Below are positions 27,869 to 36,507 of a DNA stretch of 64,000 nt, in pieces. The stretch's first letter is position 1; each line of letters starts with the position of its first letter. This DNA is from CADEEN01 sp963783785 (GTDB lineage Bacteria > Pseudomonadota > Gammaproteobacteria > Burkholderiales > Burkholderiaceae_C): the NCBI GenBank assembly GCA_963783785.1, contig CAWAOQ010000011.1, positions 1 through 64,000 of the forward strand, read 5' to 3'. Both the position numbers and the translations under genes were made by a program. The notes under the pieces were generated by a model. That model was not told the origin of the DNA. It made no database searches and was given only the letters and a program-made list of their open reading frames with translations.

Positions 27869-29992
27869 CTAGAACGCGCGTGACAGGCGCAGCGACAGCA
27901 ACGCGCTGCGCGGCGCGCCGGTCTCGAAGTAGCGGCCGTTGGCGTCGTTGACGATCACGCTGCCGGAATAGACACGGTCGGTGACGTTGTCCAGCCGCGC
28001 CAGCAACTCGAGCGCCATGCCGTCACCGAGCGGGTAGCGCTGGCTCGCCCGCAGGTTGATCAGCGCATAGCCGGGTGCGAACTGGGTGTTGGTGTCGTTG
28101 GCCGCGGTGGCCGACGCGGCGCGCGCCTCGAGCGCCAGTTCGGTGGCGCCGGCCGGCTGCCACACCAGTTCGGCAAATGCATTGCCGCGCTGCGTGCCGA
28201 CGATGCGGTTGCCGGCCGGGACCGGCACCGTCGGCGCGGTGCACGGGACGCCGGCGCAGGCCAGGAAACCATCGCGGTAGGTGGCGTCGAGCAGCGTCAG
28301 CGCCAGTTGCGTGCGCCAGGTTGGCGCAAAGCGCCACGCCAGCGCCAGTTCGGCACCGTTGCGCTCGGTGCGGCCGACGTTCTGGTACGCCGAGCGGCCA
28401 CCGGCATTGGTGGCCACGCCGATCTCGTCCTCGACCTCGATGCGAAACAGCGCCGCGTCGAGCGACACGCCGCCGCTGCGCCACTTGGCACCGAGTTCGA
28501 TCTGGCGGCTCTTCTGCGGCAGCAGCGTGGTGTTGAAGCCCCCGCTGCCATCGGCGCGATAGGCCAGCTCACCGAGCGTCGGCGACTCGAAGCCGCGCGC
28601 CACGCTGGCGTGCAGCTGCAGGCCAGGCATCGCACTCCAGCGCAGCCCGAGCACCGGGTTGGTGTAGCTGAAGTCGCGCCGCCCGGAGTCGTCGCCGTTG
28701 CTCAGGTACTGGTCGTCGGCCGACAACTGCACCTTGCCGCTGCGCACGCCGGCACTGGCCACGACGGCATCGGTCAGGCGCGCCTCGAGCTGCGCATAGG
28801 CGTCGGTGGAACGAGCCTCGTCGGTCTCATCGCGCCGGAGCGCGCCGATCACGCCGTAGGTCGGGTCGGTCACCGTGCCGGTGTAGTTCAGGTAGCCGCG
28901 GCGATCATCGCGCTGGCGTTCGACGGCTGCACCGGTGACCAGGTCGATGTCCTCCCAGCCCCACGTCAGCCGGGCATCGACGCCGTTGAAGTCGCGATCG
29001 AAATCGATCACGCCGCCGCCGTGCCGCGGATTGCTCTGCGTGACCGCCGGAATCGCCAGCCACTGCGTCACCGAGCGCTGGCCGTTGTAGGCCATCAGCG
29101 TGCTCTCGCGCAGCGGGCCGGCGCCGTCGAAACGGTGGCGCCATTGCGCGCCGAACTGCAGCTGGCTCGCGGTCTTGCGGGTGTCGAACTGCGTCGCCTG
29201 CGGCGTGGTCTGGTACGGGTCGGCGTCGAACTGCTGCTGGGTCAGGCCGAGTGGGTCGTCGGCCGGCTGGTCGAGTGCATTGAGCGTCACCACCACGCGG
29301 TCGGCATCGCTCTCGTAGCCCAGGCGGATGTTGCCGGCCCTCTTCTGCGCGGCACTGTGCGGGCGAAAACCGTCCCACTCCATGGCCGCCACCGAGGCAC
29401 GCAGGTCGAACCCGTTGCCGAGCGGCGTACCCACGCCGGCGCGCAACTGGCGCAGGCCGAAGCTGCCGACGTCGGCGCTGGCATCGACGCTGCCCTCGCG
29501 CGCCGGCGCGCTGACCAGCGCGATCACGCCGCCGGAGCTGTTGCCATAGAGCACCGAGAACGGCCCGCGCAACACCTCGACGCGCTGCGCGCCTGCCAGG
29601 TCGAAGTGGCTGACCTGGCCCTGGCCATCGGGCATCGTCGCCGGGATGCCATCGGTATACAGGCGCAGGCCACGCACGCCGAAGCCGGCCCGGGCACCGA
29701 AGCCGCGCGAGCTGATCTGCAGGTCCTGCGCGTAGTTGTTGCGGTTGGCCACCACCAGGCCGGGCACACGCGCCATCGCCTCGGACAGGTTGATCATCGG
29801 TCCACTGCTGCGCAGCGTCGCGGCATCGATCACCGAGATGGCATAGGGCGCCTCGGCGGCCGCGCGCTCGCCGATCGACCCGGTGATCACCACCTGCTCG
29901 GCGGCTGGCGCGACGGGCTGGGCCAGCACGGTGGGCCCGACGAGCAGGCAGCTGGCGGCAGACAGCGCCGCGCAATGGAAATGGGACGTCAT
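27869..29992 (-). CDS. TonB-dependent outer-membrane receptor
   Basis: 707 aa from ATG 29992 (TSHFHCAALSAASCLLVGPT signal region). Plug domain: VVITGSIGERAAAEAPYAIS, NLSEAMARVPGLVVANRNNY, DLQISSRGFGARAGFGVRGL, VEVLRGPFSVLYGNSSGGVI. Beta-barrel to the end, with the terminal aromatic LLSLRLSRAF. Family transports siderophores, metals or other scarce ligands. Its 3' end is 27 bp from the cytochrome gene, tail to tail. Linkage to a lanthanide-type dehydrogenase raises lanthanide-complex uptake as a hypothesis only. No cobalamin riboswitch box seen in its leader. Confidence 0.9.
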   Translation of the reverse strand: MTSHFHCAALSAASCLLVGPTVLAQPVAPAAEQVVITGSIGERAAAEAPYAISVIDAATLRSSGPMINLSEAMARVPGLVVANRNNYAQDLQISSRGFGARAGFGVRGLRLYTDGIPATMPDGQGQVSHFDLAGAQRVEVLRGPFSVLYGNSSGGVIALVSAPAREGSVDASADVGSFGLRQLRAGVGTPLGNGFDLRASVAAMEWDGFRPHSAAQKRAGNIRLGYESDADRVVVTLNALDQPADDPLGLTQQQFDADPYQTTPQATQFDTRKTASQLQFGAQWRHRFDGAGPLRESTLMAYNGQRSVTQWLAIPAVTQSNPRHGGGVIDFDRDFNGVDARLTWGWEDIDLVTGAAVERQRDDRRGYLNYTGTVTDPTYGVIGALRRDETDEARSTDAYAQLEARLTDAVVASAGVRSGKVQLSADDQYLSNGDDSGRRDFSYTNPVLGLRWSAMPGLQLHASVARGFESPTLGELAYRADGSGGFNTTLLPQKSRQIELGAKWRSGGVSLDAALFRIEVEDEIGVATNAGGRSAYQNVGRTERNGAELALAWRFAPTWRTQLALTLLDATYRDGFLACAGVPCTAPTVPVPAGNRIVGTQRGNAFAELVWQPAGATELALEARAASATAANDTNTQFAPGYALINLRASQRYPLGDGMALELLARLDNVTDRVYSGSVIVNDANGRYFETGAPRSALLSLRLSRAF

Positions 29993-30131
29993 GGTGGGGT
30001 TCACGGTGGCGACCGGGCATGTTATCGGCCGCGCCGCCGCGCGGTGGCGGCAATAACCCGCAGCACTGCGCCAGGGCACCCGCCCTCGCCCTGCGACGGC
30101 AGCCCGGCCGATGGCCTGAGACAATCGTGGC

Positions 30132-31022
30132 GTGAACCCGCCGACCGTCCTCGACCGCCTGCCGCACCTGCTCAACGCCGACCTGCATTGCCACTCCTGC
30201 GTCTCCGACGGCACTTTGCAGCCCGAGGCGCTGGCCGCGCGCGCCAAGGCCGGCGGCGTCGAGTTGTGGTCGCTGACCGATCACGATGAGGTGAGCGGCC
30301 AGCAGCGCGCACGCGACGCCGCGTTGCGCGAGGGTCTGGCCTACCTCACCGGCACCGAGATCTCGGTGACGTTCGCCAGCGTCACGGTGCACATCCTCGG
30401 CCTCGGCTTCGATGCCGACGACACCGCGTTGCGCGACGGCCTGGCCCGCACCCGCGGTGGCCGCGAGGCACGCGCGCGTGAAATGGCCGCCAGCCTGGCG
30501 CAGGTGGGCATCCACGGCGCGTTCGAAGGCGCCCTGCCCTACGTCGGCAACCCCGAACTGATCTCGCGCACGCACTTCGCGCGCTTCCTGGTCGAGCGCG
30601 GCATCTGTGCCGACACCAACGAGGTGTTCCGCCGCTACCTCGTCGAAGGCCGGCCCGGCTTCGTGCCGCACCGCTGGGCCAGCCTGGGCGATGCGGTGCG
30701 CTGGATCACCGCAGCCGGCGGCATGGCCGTGATCGCCCACCCGGCGCGCTACAAGTTCACGCCGACCGAGGAGTACGCCCTCTTCAGCGAATTCAAGGCC
30801 CATGGTGGCGGCGGCGTCGAGGTCGTGACCGGCAGCCACAGCGCCGCCGAAAGCCTGAAGTACGCCGGGATGGCGATCGAGTTCGATCTGCTGGCCTCGC
30901 GCGGCAGCGATTTCCATTCGCCGGGCGAGAGTCGCACCGACCTGGGCAGCCTGCCCGACCTGCCGGGCCAGGTGACGCCCGTATGGCAGGCGCTGGCCGA
31001 GCGCGTGCAGTGGCCGGCGTGA
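30132..31022 (+). CDS. PHP-domain phosphoesterase / 5'-3' exoribonuclease (RNase AM type)
   Basis: 296 aa, GTG start 30132. PHP metal motifs: NADLHCHSCVSDGTL, LTDHDEVSGQ, AYLTGTEISV, VIAHPARY, ASRGSDFHSPGE. Corresponds to YciV/TrpH-type proteins, which act on nucleoside 3',5'-bisphosphates and 5' ends of RNA. The frame overlaps the start of the next gene (GTGA), and YciV and YciO are frequent neighbours in proteobacteria, as here (YciO at 31968). Confidence 0.9.
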   Translation: MNPPTVLDRLPHLLNADLHCHSCVSDGTLQPEALAARAKAGGVELWSLTDHDEVSGQQRARDAALREGLAYLTGTEISVTFASVTVHILGLGFDADDTALRDGLARTRGGREARAREMAASLAQVGIHGAFEGALPYVGNPELISRTHFARFLVERGICADTNEVFRRYLVEGRPGFVPHRWASLGDAVRWITAAGGMAVIAHPARYKFTPTEEYALFSEFKAHGGGGVEVVTGSHSAAESLKYAGMAIEFDLLASRGSDFHSPGESRTDLGSLPDLPGQVTPVWQALAERVQWPA

Positions 31023-31951
31023 GCCGCACGAACCATCCCGCTGCAGGCATCGCGCTGATCGTTGCCGCGGCGACATGCTTCGCCAGCATGGACACCACGC
31101 TGCGCTACCTCGGCGCCTTCATCGGCATCGCGCTGATGCTGTGGCTGCGCTACGCGATGCACACGCTGGCGATGACGGCGTGGATCGCGCTGTCGCGCGA
31201 CAAGACCTTCCGCACCGCCAACCCGCGCTTCCAGGTCTTGCGCGGCGCGCTGCTGATGTTCGCGTCGGCGATGGCCTTCAATGCCCTTCGCCACATGCCG
31301 GTGGCGGAGTTCACCGCGATCGTGATGCTGACGCCGCTGCTGGTGACGCTGCTGGCGCGCGTGTGGCTGAAGGAACGCGTGTCGGCGTTGCGCTGGACCC
31401 TGGTGGCCGGCGGTTTTGCCGGTGCCCTGATCGTCATCCGGCCGGGCAGCGGCCTGTTCGGTTGGGCGGTGCTGCTGCCGCTGGCCGCGGCGCTGTCGAG
31501 CGCGGCGTTCCAGATCCTGACCAGCAAGCTCGCGCCGCACGAGAACCCGTACACCACCAACTTCTACACCGGCCTGACCGGCGTCGCGCTGGCCACGCCG
31601 CTGCTGATCGCCAGCTCGGCCGACATCAGCGACACGCTCACCACGGCACCACCGCTGCACCTGGGGCTGCTGCTGACGATCGGCGTGCTCGGCACCGCCG
31701 GCCACCTGTTGTTGATCATGGCGCTGGGCAAGGCGCCCGCGGCCACGCTGATGCCGTTCCTGTACGTGCAGATCGGCGTTGCCGCGCTCGCCGGATGGCT
31801 TGCGCTCGACGCCGTGCCCGACGCCTGGGGTTGGACCGGCATGGCCGTGATTGCAATTTGCGGCGCCGCCAGCGCCTGGCTCAACGTGCGCGACGCTGCC
31901 GCACAGCAGCGGCCGGTGTCGGCCATCGCGATCGACGCGGTGGCCGATTGA
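31019..31951 (+). CDS. DMT-superfamily (EamA) permease
   Basis: 310 aa, GTG 31019 overlapping the previous stop. Ten TM helices in two EamA halves (AGIALIVAAATCFASMDTTL, ... FNALRHMPVAEFTAIVMLTP, VLLPLAAALSSAAFQILTSK, LGKAPAATLMPFLYVQIGVA). Inner-membrane exporter of unknown metabolite. Inserted between the PHP and YciO genes in one operon. Confidence 0.9.
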   Translation: MSRTNHPAAGIALIVAAATCFASMDTTLRYLGAFIGIALMLWLRYAMHTLAMTAWIALSRDKTFRTANPRFQVLRGALLMFASAMAFNALRHMPVAEFTAIVMLTPLLVTLLARVWLKERVSALRWTLVAGGFAGALIVIRPGSGLFGWAVLLPLAAALSSAAFQILTSKLAPHENPYTTNFYTGLTGVALATPLLIASSADISDTLTTAPPLHLGLLLTIGVLGTAGHLLLIMALGKAPAATLMPFLYVQIGVAALAGWLALDAVPDAWGWTGMAVIAICGAASAWLNVRDAAAQQRPVSAIAIDAVAD

Positions 31952-31967
31952 TCGAACGGGCGAGGCC

Positions 31968-32603
31968 ATGTCGCAATACTTCGAAGTCCATCCCGACAAC
32001 CCGCAGCCGCGCCTGCTCAAGCAGGCCGCGCAGATCCTGCACGCCGGCGGGATCGCAGCGATCCCGACCGACTCGAGCTACGCGCTGGTGTGCCACCTCG
32101 ACGACAAGGCCGCCGCCGAGGCCCTGCGCCGCATCCGTGGCGTCGACGACAAGCACCACTTGACGCTGCTGTGCCGCGACCTCAGCGAGCTGGCGAGCTA
32201 CGCCCGCGTCGACAACCGCCAGTACCGCCTGCTCAAGCTCGGCACGCCGGGTCCGTTCACGTTCATCCTCGAAGCCACCAAGGAAGTGCCGCGGCGCCTG
32301 TCGCACCCGTCGCGCCGCACGATCGGACTGCGCGTGCCCGATCACCGCGTGACGCAGGCGTTGCTGGCGCTGCTGGGCCAGCCGCTGCTGGCCACCACGC
32401 TGATCCCGCCGGGCGACAGCGAGCCGATGAACGACCCGCAGTCGATCCGCGTGCGATTCGAGAAGACCGTGCAGGCGGTCGTCGACGCCGGCGCCTGTCC
32501 GATGCAGCCGACCACCGTGATCGACATGACCGGCGACGCGCCAGTGCTGGTGCGCCAGGGTCGCGGCGATGCGAAGCAGCTCGGGTTGCAGGCGCTGGAC
32601 TGA
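31968..32603 (+). CDS. YciO-type Sua5/YrdC/YwlC family protein
   Basis: 211 aa. YrdC-like fold with ILHAGGIAAIPTDSSYALVC, RRIRGVDDKHHLTLLCRDLS, PGPFTFILEATKEVPRRL and RRTIGLRVPDHRV. The KRxxxKxxP-type nucleotide-binding pocket is altered as in YciO rather than in true threonylcarbamoyl-AMP synthase TsaC. Third gene of the 30.1-32.6 kb operon. Confidence 0.88.
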   Translation: MSQYFEVHPDNPQPRLLKQAAQILHAGGIAAIPTDSSYALVCHLDDKAAAEALRRIRGVDDKHHLTLLCRDLSELASYARVDNRQYRLLKLGTPGPFTFILEATKEVPRRLSHPSRRTIGLRVPDHRVTQALLALLGQPLLATTLIPPGDSEPMNDPQSIRVRFEKTVQAVVDAGACPMQPTTVIDMTGDAPVLVRQGRGDAKQLGLQALD

Positions 32604-32730
32604 CCCGCACGGACTCGCGACTGGCCCGGTTCCCAGCGCAGTTCGATGTCGGCTGCAGAGCCGCCGCACGAGTGCCGTCGTCTTGACAGACACGACCTTC
32701 GCTGCGTTGCGCAGCCGACCGCGTGCGGGA

Positions 32731-34539
32731 TCAGGCTGAGCGCGCGGGCCTCAGGCGCATCTGTCCGGGCAGAGGGACCGAGCGGCGCAGCACGTCCTCG
32801 CCCAGCCACTCCGCCGCGACACGGGCGCGCTGCGACACCAGTCGCGGCGGCAGCTGGCGGTAGTCGTCGTTGAAGACTTCGAAGCTGTAGTCGCCGCGAA
32901 AGCCCAGATCGGCCAGCCGCAGCACGAGGGCGGCGACCTGATCGCCAAGCAGGCCATCGCCGGGAAAGACCCTGTGCTGCGCCGTGCGGTCAGGCGTGGC
33001 CGTTCCGTGCCCCTCGGCATCGAAGACGTCGGCCAGCCGCACGACGAAGATCTTGTCGGGCTCGATCAGGTCCAGGTCATCCAGCGGGGTCGCGGCCAGC
33101 AAGGTGTGGGCGGTGTCGATCGCCAGGCCCAGGTTCGGCACATCGGCACGGTCGACCGCGTCCCAGGCTTCGAAGCAGTCGCGCACCGCCCTGCCTCCGC
33201 CAACGCCTTCGTAGGCCACTCTCAGGCCCAGCGGGATCGCCAGCATCGCGAGCTTGCGCAAGTCGCGGGCGATGGCCGCCTGGTCCTGTGCAGATGCCGG
33301 GTGGGTCGACGAGGACACCATCAGCATCGGCGCGCCGACCGCCTGCGCCATCTGCAGCATGGCCTTGGCGACCTCGAGCTTGTAGGCGTGCTGCCGGCCC
33401 GACAGCCCCTCGAAGTCGCGCAACCACTGGAAGCCGGTGACGCGCAGGCCGCTGCCCTTGACAGCGCGTGCCGCCGCCTCGAGGCCGCCGGGGTGCCGAG
33501 CGATGTCGCCGGCGTCGAGCATCACCTGTGTGAAGCCGGCGTCGCGGATGGCCGCCAGCCGGACCTCGAGCGGCCCGGCCAACGTCACCGTGGCCATGCC
33601 GAAGTCGTCGAAGTTGCCCGTCTGCCGGGTCATGGCCTGGCCCCGTCCTGGACCCCACTTCCACCCGGCGTCGTGCACGAGCTCGAACATCACGCTGTCC
33701 ATCCAGTGCCGGGTCAGCGCGCCGTGCTCATTGCTGTGCACCTTGCCGCTTTCGAGGAATTCGACACCCCGCGCGCGCAGCGCCGCCACGGCCGCCGGCA
33801 CGCTCGGCGTGCCCAGGCCGATGCGCTGCAGCATCTCGGTGCACTCGACGTCCACGAGATCCGGCACGGGCTCCACGAGTTGCAGGTAGAAGCTCTTGCA
33901 GGGGCTGGCGAGGATCTTGCCGTTGGGCATGATGCCGAAGCGCTGGCTGTCTGGCAGCTCGACGAAACCGAACAGCTCACGGTAGAACTCGCACCAGGTG
34001 TCCATGCGGTCCCGGTCGATGTACTGCACGATCCCGAACCAGTGCAGCCCGGCCACTGCCGGCGGGTGCTGGTCCACGTCGGGGATCGGCACGAAGTCGA
34101 CGTCCCAGATCGAGAACTCGCGGTAGCGGTCGACGAAGTAGATGCGGCTGCCGCCCACCCCGTGGATGGCGGGGATGTTGAGCTCCATCACCTCCACATG
34201 CGTCGGCACGGCCCAGGCGCCGCGCTCCAGCGCACGGGCGTAGGCCGCCCGCGCGTCGCGGACGCGGAAGGCCACGGCGGCGATCACCGGGGTCTCGGCG
34301 GGCACGATGCTCTCGGGTCGCCCGCCTGCGTGGGCGTTGACGACGACGTTCATCGCACCCTGGCGGTACAGCAGCACCTCCCGCGAGCGGTGCTGGGCGA
34401 CAGGGCGAAAACCCATCATCTCGAGCACCTGGCCCAAGGCCTGCGGCCGCGAGGTCACGTACTCGATGAATTCGATGCCGTCCAGGCCCAGCGGGTTGCT
34501 CGGCTGGACCTCGATCTCGCGGTCGATCGCTTGGCTCAT
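32731..34539 (-). CDS. VOC (HPPD-like)/TIM-barrel fusion, putative 3-dehydroshikimate dehydratase
   Basis: 602 aa. Residues ~15-300 are a tandem vicinal-oxygen-chelate region resembling 4-hydroxyphenylpyruvate dioxygenase (GLDGIEFIEYVTSRPQALGQ, GLHWFGIVQYIDRDRMDTWC, DSVMFELVHDAGWKWGPGRG). By eye, His in GLHWF and Glu in MFELVH correspond to metal ligands, but the middle His position looks like Arg (MLQRIGLGT). Residues ~318-602 form an AP-endonuclease-2/xylose-isomerase-like barrel (RVAYEGVGGG, LGLAIDTAHTLLA, DYSFEVFNDDY) as in bacterial dehydroshikimate dehydratases. As recalled for pseudomonad QuiC1, the barrel comes first and the HPPD half second; here the order is reversed. With AroE- and AroD-like genes upstream, conversion of dehydroshikimate to protocatechuate is the likely reaction. 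Start ATG 34539. Separated by 127 bp from the rest of the operon. Confidence 0.8.
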   Translation of the reverse strand: MSQAIDREIEVQPSNPLGLDGIEFIEYVTSRPQALGQVLEMMGFRPVAQHRSREVLLYRQGAMNVVVNAHAGGRPESIVPAETPVIAAVAFRVRDARAAYARALERGAWAVPTHVEVMELNIPAIHGVGGSRIYFVDRYREFSIWDVDFVPIPDVDQHPPAVAGLHWFGIVQYIDRDRMDTWCEFYRELFGFVELPDSQRFGIMPNGKILASPCKSFYLQLVEPVPDLVDVECTEMLQRIGLGTPSVPAAVAALRARGVEFLESGKVHSNEHGALTRHWMDSVMFELVHDAGWKWGPGRGQAMTRQTGNFDDFGMATVTLAGPLEVRLAAIRDAGFTQVMLDAGDIARHPGGLEAAARAVKGSGLRVTGFQWLRDFEGLSGRQHAYKLEVAKAMLQMAQAVGAPMLMVSSSTHPASAQDQAAIARDLRKLAMLAIPLGLRVAYEGVGGGRAVRDCFEAWDAVDRADVPNLGLAIDTAHTLLAATPLDDLDLIEPDKIFVVRLADVFDAEGHGTATPDRTAQHRVFPGDGLLGDQVAALVLRLADLGFRGDYSFEVFNDDYRQLPPRLVSQRARVAAEWLGEDVLRRSVPLPGQMRLRPARSA

Positions 34540-34644
34540 GGGGACTCCGGCAAGGCAAGATGGGCACCGACCGAAACCCGGGCCCTCGGCCCCGGTCGTT
34601 GATGCGCTCCGACACCACGGCACCCGGCAGCGGCGCCGCCTGTC

Positions 34645-34655
34645 TGTAGTCTACA
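34645..34655. promoter_or_regulatory. GntR-like palindrome TGTAGTCTACA
   Basis: A perfect 11-bp inverted repeat in the only sizeable spacer (127 bp) of the left operon, upstream of the fusion gene. Its GT-N5-AC outline resembles GntR/FadR-class operators. No GntR gene is in the window, so this is suggestive only. Confidence 0.3.
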
Positions 34656-34666
34656 AGCCCGCGGTC

Positions 34667-35635
34667 TCACGTCGGGGCCCGCGAGCGCCGCTCAAGCCGG
34701 CCAGCGCGGCTGCGCCAACCCTTGGGGACTCCGGCCTCCGGCGTCATGCCGTAGACCGGCTCGCCGGGCAGTCCCTTCTTCAGCGGCTCGCGCGCAGCGA
34801 TCAGCTTCTCGAGGTCGACGCCGGTGCGCACGCCCATGGCCTCGAACATGAAGACCAGGTCCTCGGTGACCACGTTGCCCGACGCGCCAGGCGCGTAAGG
34901 GCAACCGCCGAGACCGCCCAGCGACGAGTCGAAGGTGCGCACGCCGACGTCGTACGCAGCCAGGCAGTTGGCCAGCCCGAGGCCGCGCGTGTTGTGCATG
35001 TGGGCGGCCCCGGTGCGCTCGCCGATCACGGCGCGCACCTTGTTGAACAGGCGGCGCACCTGGGCCGGGTTGGCCATGCCCGTGGTGTCGGACAGCCCCG
35101 CCTCGTCGACGCCGGCGACGATGGCCTCGCCGGCCATCCAGACCACGTCCTCGTCGGTGACCTCGCCCTGGATCGTGCAACCGAAGGCGGTCGAGATGCC
35201 GGCCTCGATCTTCACGCCGGGCGCGATCTCGTCACGCAGGCGAGCGATGGCTTTTATCTCCTCGATCATCTGCTCGCGCGTCTTGCGCACGTTGGCCATC
35301 ATGTGCGCTGCGCTGGCCGACACCGGGATGGTCAGCTTGTGCACGCCGGCACGCAATGCAGCCTCGGCGCCGCGCAGGTTGGGCACCAGTGCCATCACCG
35401 TCACGCCGGGGTGCGTCAGCGCGTGCCTCACCACCTCGGCCGCATCGGCCATCTGCGGCAGCAGCTTGGCCGGCACGAACGAGCAGACCTCGATCTCGCG
35501 CAGGCCCGCCGCCACCAGGGCGTCGATCCACACGAACTTGTCGGCGGTGGGCATCACGGCCTTGACCGACTGCAGGCCGTCACGGGGCCCGACTTCGCTG
35601 ATCAGCACGTCGGGCTCGGTGGCGGTCGCACTCAT
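34667..35635 (-). CDS. HMG-CoA-lyase-like aldolase
   Basis: 322 aa from ATG 35635 (SATATEPDVLISEVGPRDGL). DRE-TIM metallolyase: EVGPRDGLQ, IEVCSFVPAKLLPQM, KIEAGISTAFGCTIQG, EAGLSDTTGMANPAQV, HMHNTRGLGLANCLAAYDVG and the C-terminal Cys loop GGLGGCPYAPGASGNVVTED. HMG-CoA lyase and related hydroxyacyl-CoA lyases cleave a tertiary hydroxyacyl-CoA to an acyl-CoA and a keto acid. In this operon it could cleave an intermediate made by the neighbouring ThDP and acylating dehydrogenase enzymes; the substrate is unknown. Confidence 0.87.
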   Translation of the reverse strand: MSATATEPDVLISEVGPRDGLQSVKAVMPTADKFVWIDALVAAGLREIEVCSFVPAKLLPQMADAAEVVRHALTHPGVTVMALVPNLRGAEAALRAGVHKLTIPVSASAAHMMANVRKTREQMIEEIKAIARLRDEIAPGVKIEAGISTAFGCTIQGEVTDEDVVWMAGEAIVAGVDEAGLSDTTGMANPAQVRRLFNKVRAVIGERTGAAHMHNTRGLGLANCLAAYDVGVRTFDSSLGGLGGCPYAPGASGNVVTEDLVFMFEAMGVRTGVDLEKLIAAREPLKKGLPGEPVYGMTPEAGVPKGWRSRAGRLERRSRAPT

Positions 35636-35673
35636 GGTTCGCACTCCTGGGTGATCGGCAGCGGCGCTGCCGG

Positions 35674-36456
35674 CTAGGCGCCGAGCACGGCCTTGCGGGT
35701 CGCCTGCAGCACGGCGCGCAGGTCCTCGATCGGGATCTGACCCGGCGCCGAACTGGCCTTGCCGACGGCGAAGGTGACCGTCGAGCCGAAGGCCCAGCCG
35801 ACCATCCGCGTCAGCGACCCGTAGGCGCCCATCGACATGCTGATCAGCGGCAGCGCCACCGTCTGGCTCGCGGCCTGGGTGGCGGCGAGCAGGGTCAACA
35901 CGTCCTGCGGCCCCTGCGGCATCACGGCGACCTTGGCCACGTCCGCGCCGAGGCGCTCGGCCTCGGCGAACTTGGCAGTCAGCCAGGCCGCGTCCGGCGT
36001 GGCCTGGAAGTTGTGATACGAGGCGACGAGCGGCAGCTCATTCGCGCGCGTCGCGGCGCGGATGCGTGCGAAGTCGGCCGCGTCGCTGGACATCTCCCAG
36101 TCGACCATGTCGACGCAGCGCGCGTCGCACACGGCCTCGTGGATGCGCACGACTTCGGCCTCGGCCACCGTGATCGGCTGGCCGCCCTCGCGCGTCGATC
36201 GGCGCGTGAACAACACCGGCGTCTCGCCGGCAGCGGCGCGGATCGCGCGCGCGGTATCGATCACGGCCTGGGCATCGCCGAGCGCGGCGAAGAAGTCGAC
36301 CCGCCACTCGAGCAGGTCGGGCGCTTTCGGCAGCACCGCCTCGAGCTCGGCGAGGACTTCCTCGCGCGTGCGGCCGACCAGCGGCGTACAGATCAGGGGC
36401 AACTTGCCGCCGGCAACCGGCTTGCCGCGCAGGTGGATCAGTCGGGTGGGGGTCAT
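35674..36456 (-). CDS. aroD: type I 3-dehydroquinate dehydratase (catalytic residues intact)
   Basis: 260 aa. Class I AroD: Glu50 in LEWRVDFFAAL, catalytic His148 in SYHNFQATPD, Schiff-base Lys175 in ADVAKVAVMPQG, substrate-binding SMGAYGSLTRMVGWAFGS and APGQIPIEDL. Cytoplasmic dehydration of 3-dehydroquinate to 3-dehydroshikimate, here most likely in quinate catabolism because it sits with a dehydratase fusion and an AroE-like gene. Thirty-eight bases upstream of the lyase gene and 51 after its paralogue. Confidence 0.92.
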   Translation of the reverse strand: MTPTRLIHLRGKPVAGGKLPLICTPLVGRTREEVLAELEAVLPKAPDLLEWRVDFFAALGDAQAVIDTARAIRAAAGETPVLFTRRSTREGGQPITVAEAEVVRIHEAVCDARCVDMVDWEMSSDAADFARIRAATRANELPLVASYHNFQATPDAAWLTAKFAEAERLGADVAKVAVMPQGPQDVLTLLAATQAASQTVALPLISMSMGAYGSLTRMVGWAFGSTVTFAVGKASSAPGQIPIEDLRAVLQATRKAVLGA

Positions 36457-36507
36457 GGGGAGCTCTGCGGGGATCTCGGGGTGGTCGGGCCGGGAGCGAG
36501 TCGAGCG

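Noticed and set aside
29993..30131. Cobalamin riboswitch in the TonB receptor leader
   Set aside because: No B12-box core or matching stems found in the 140-bp spacer.
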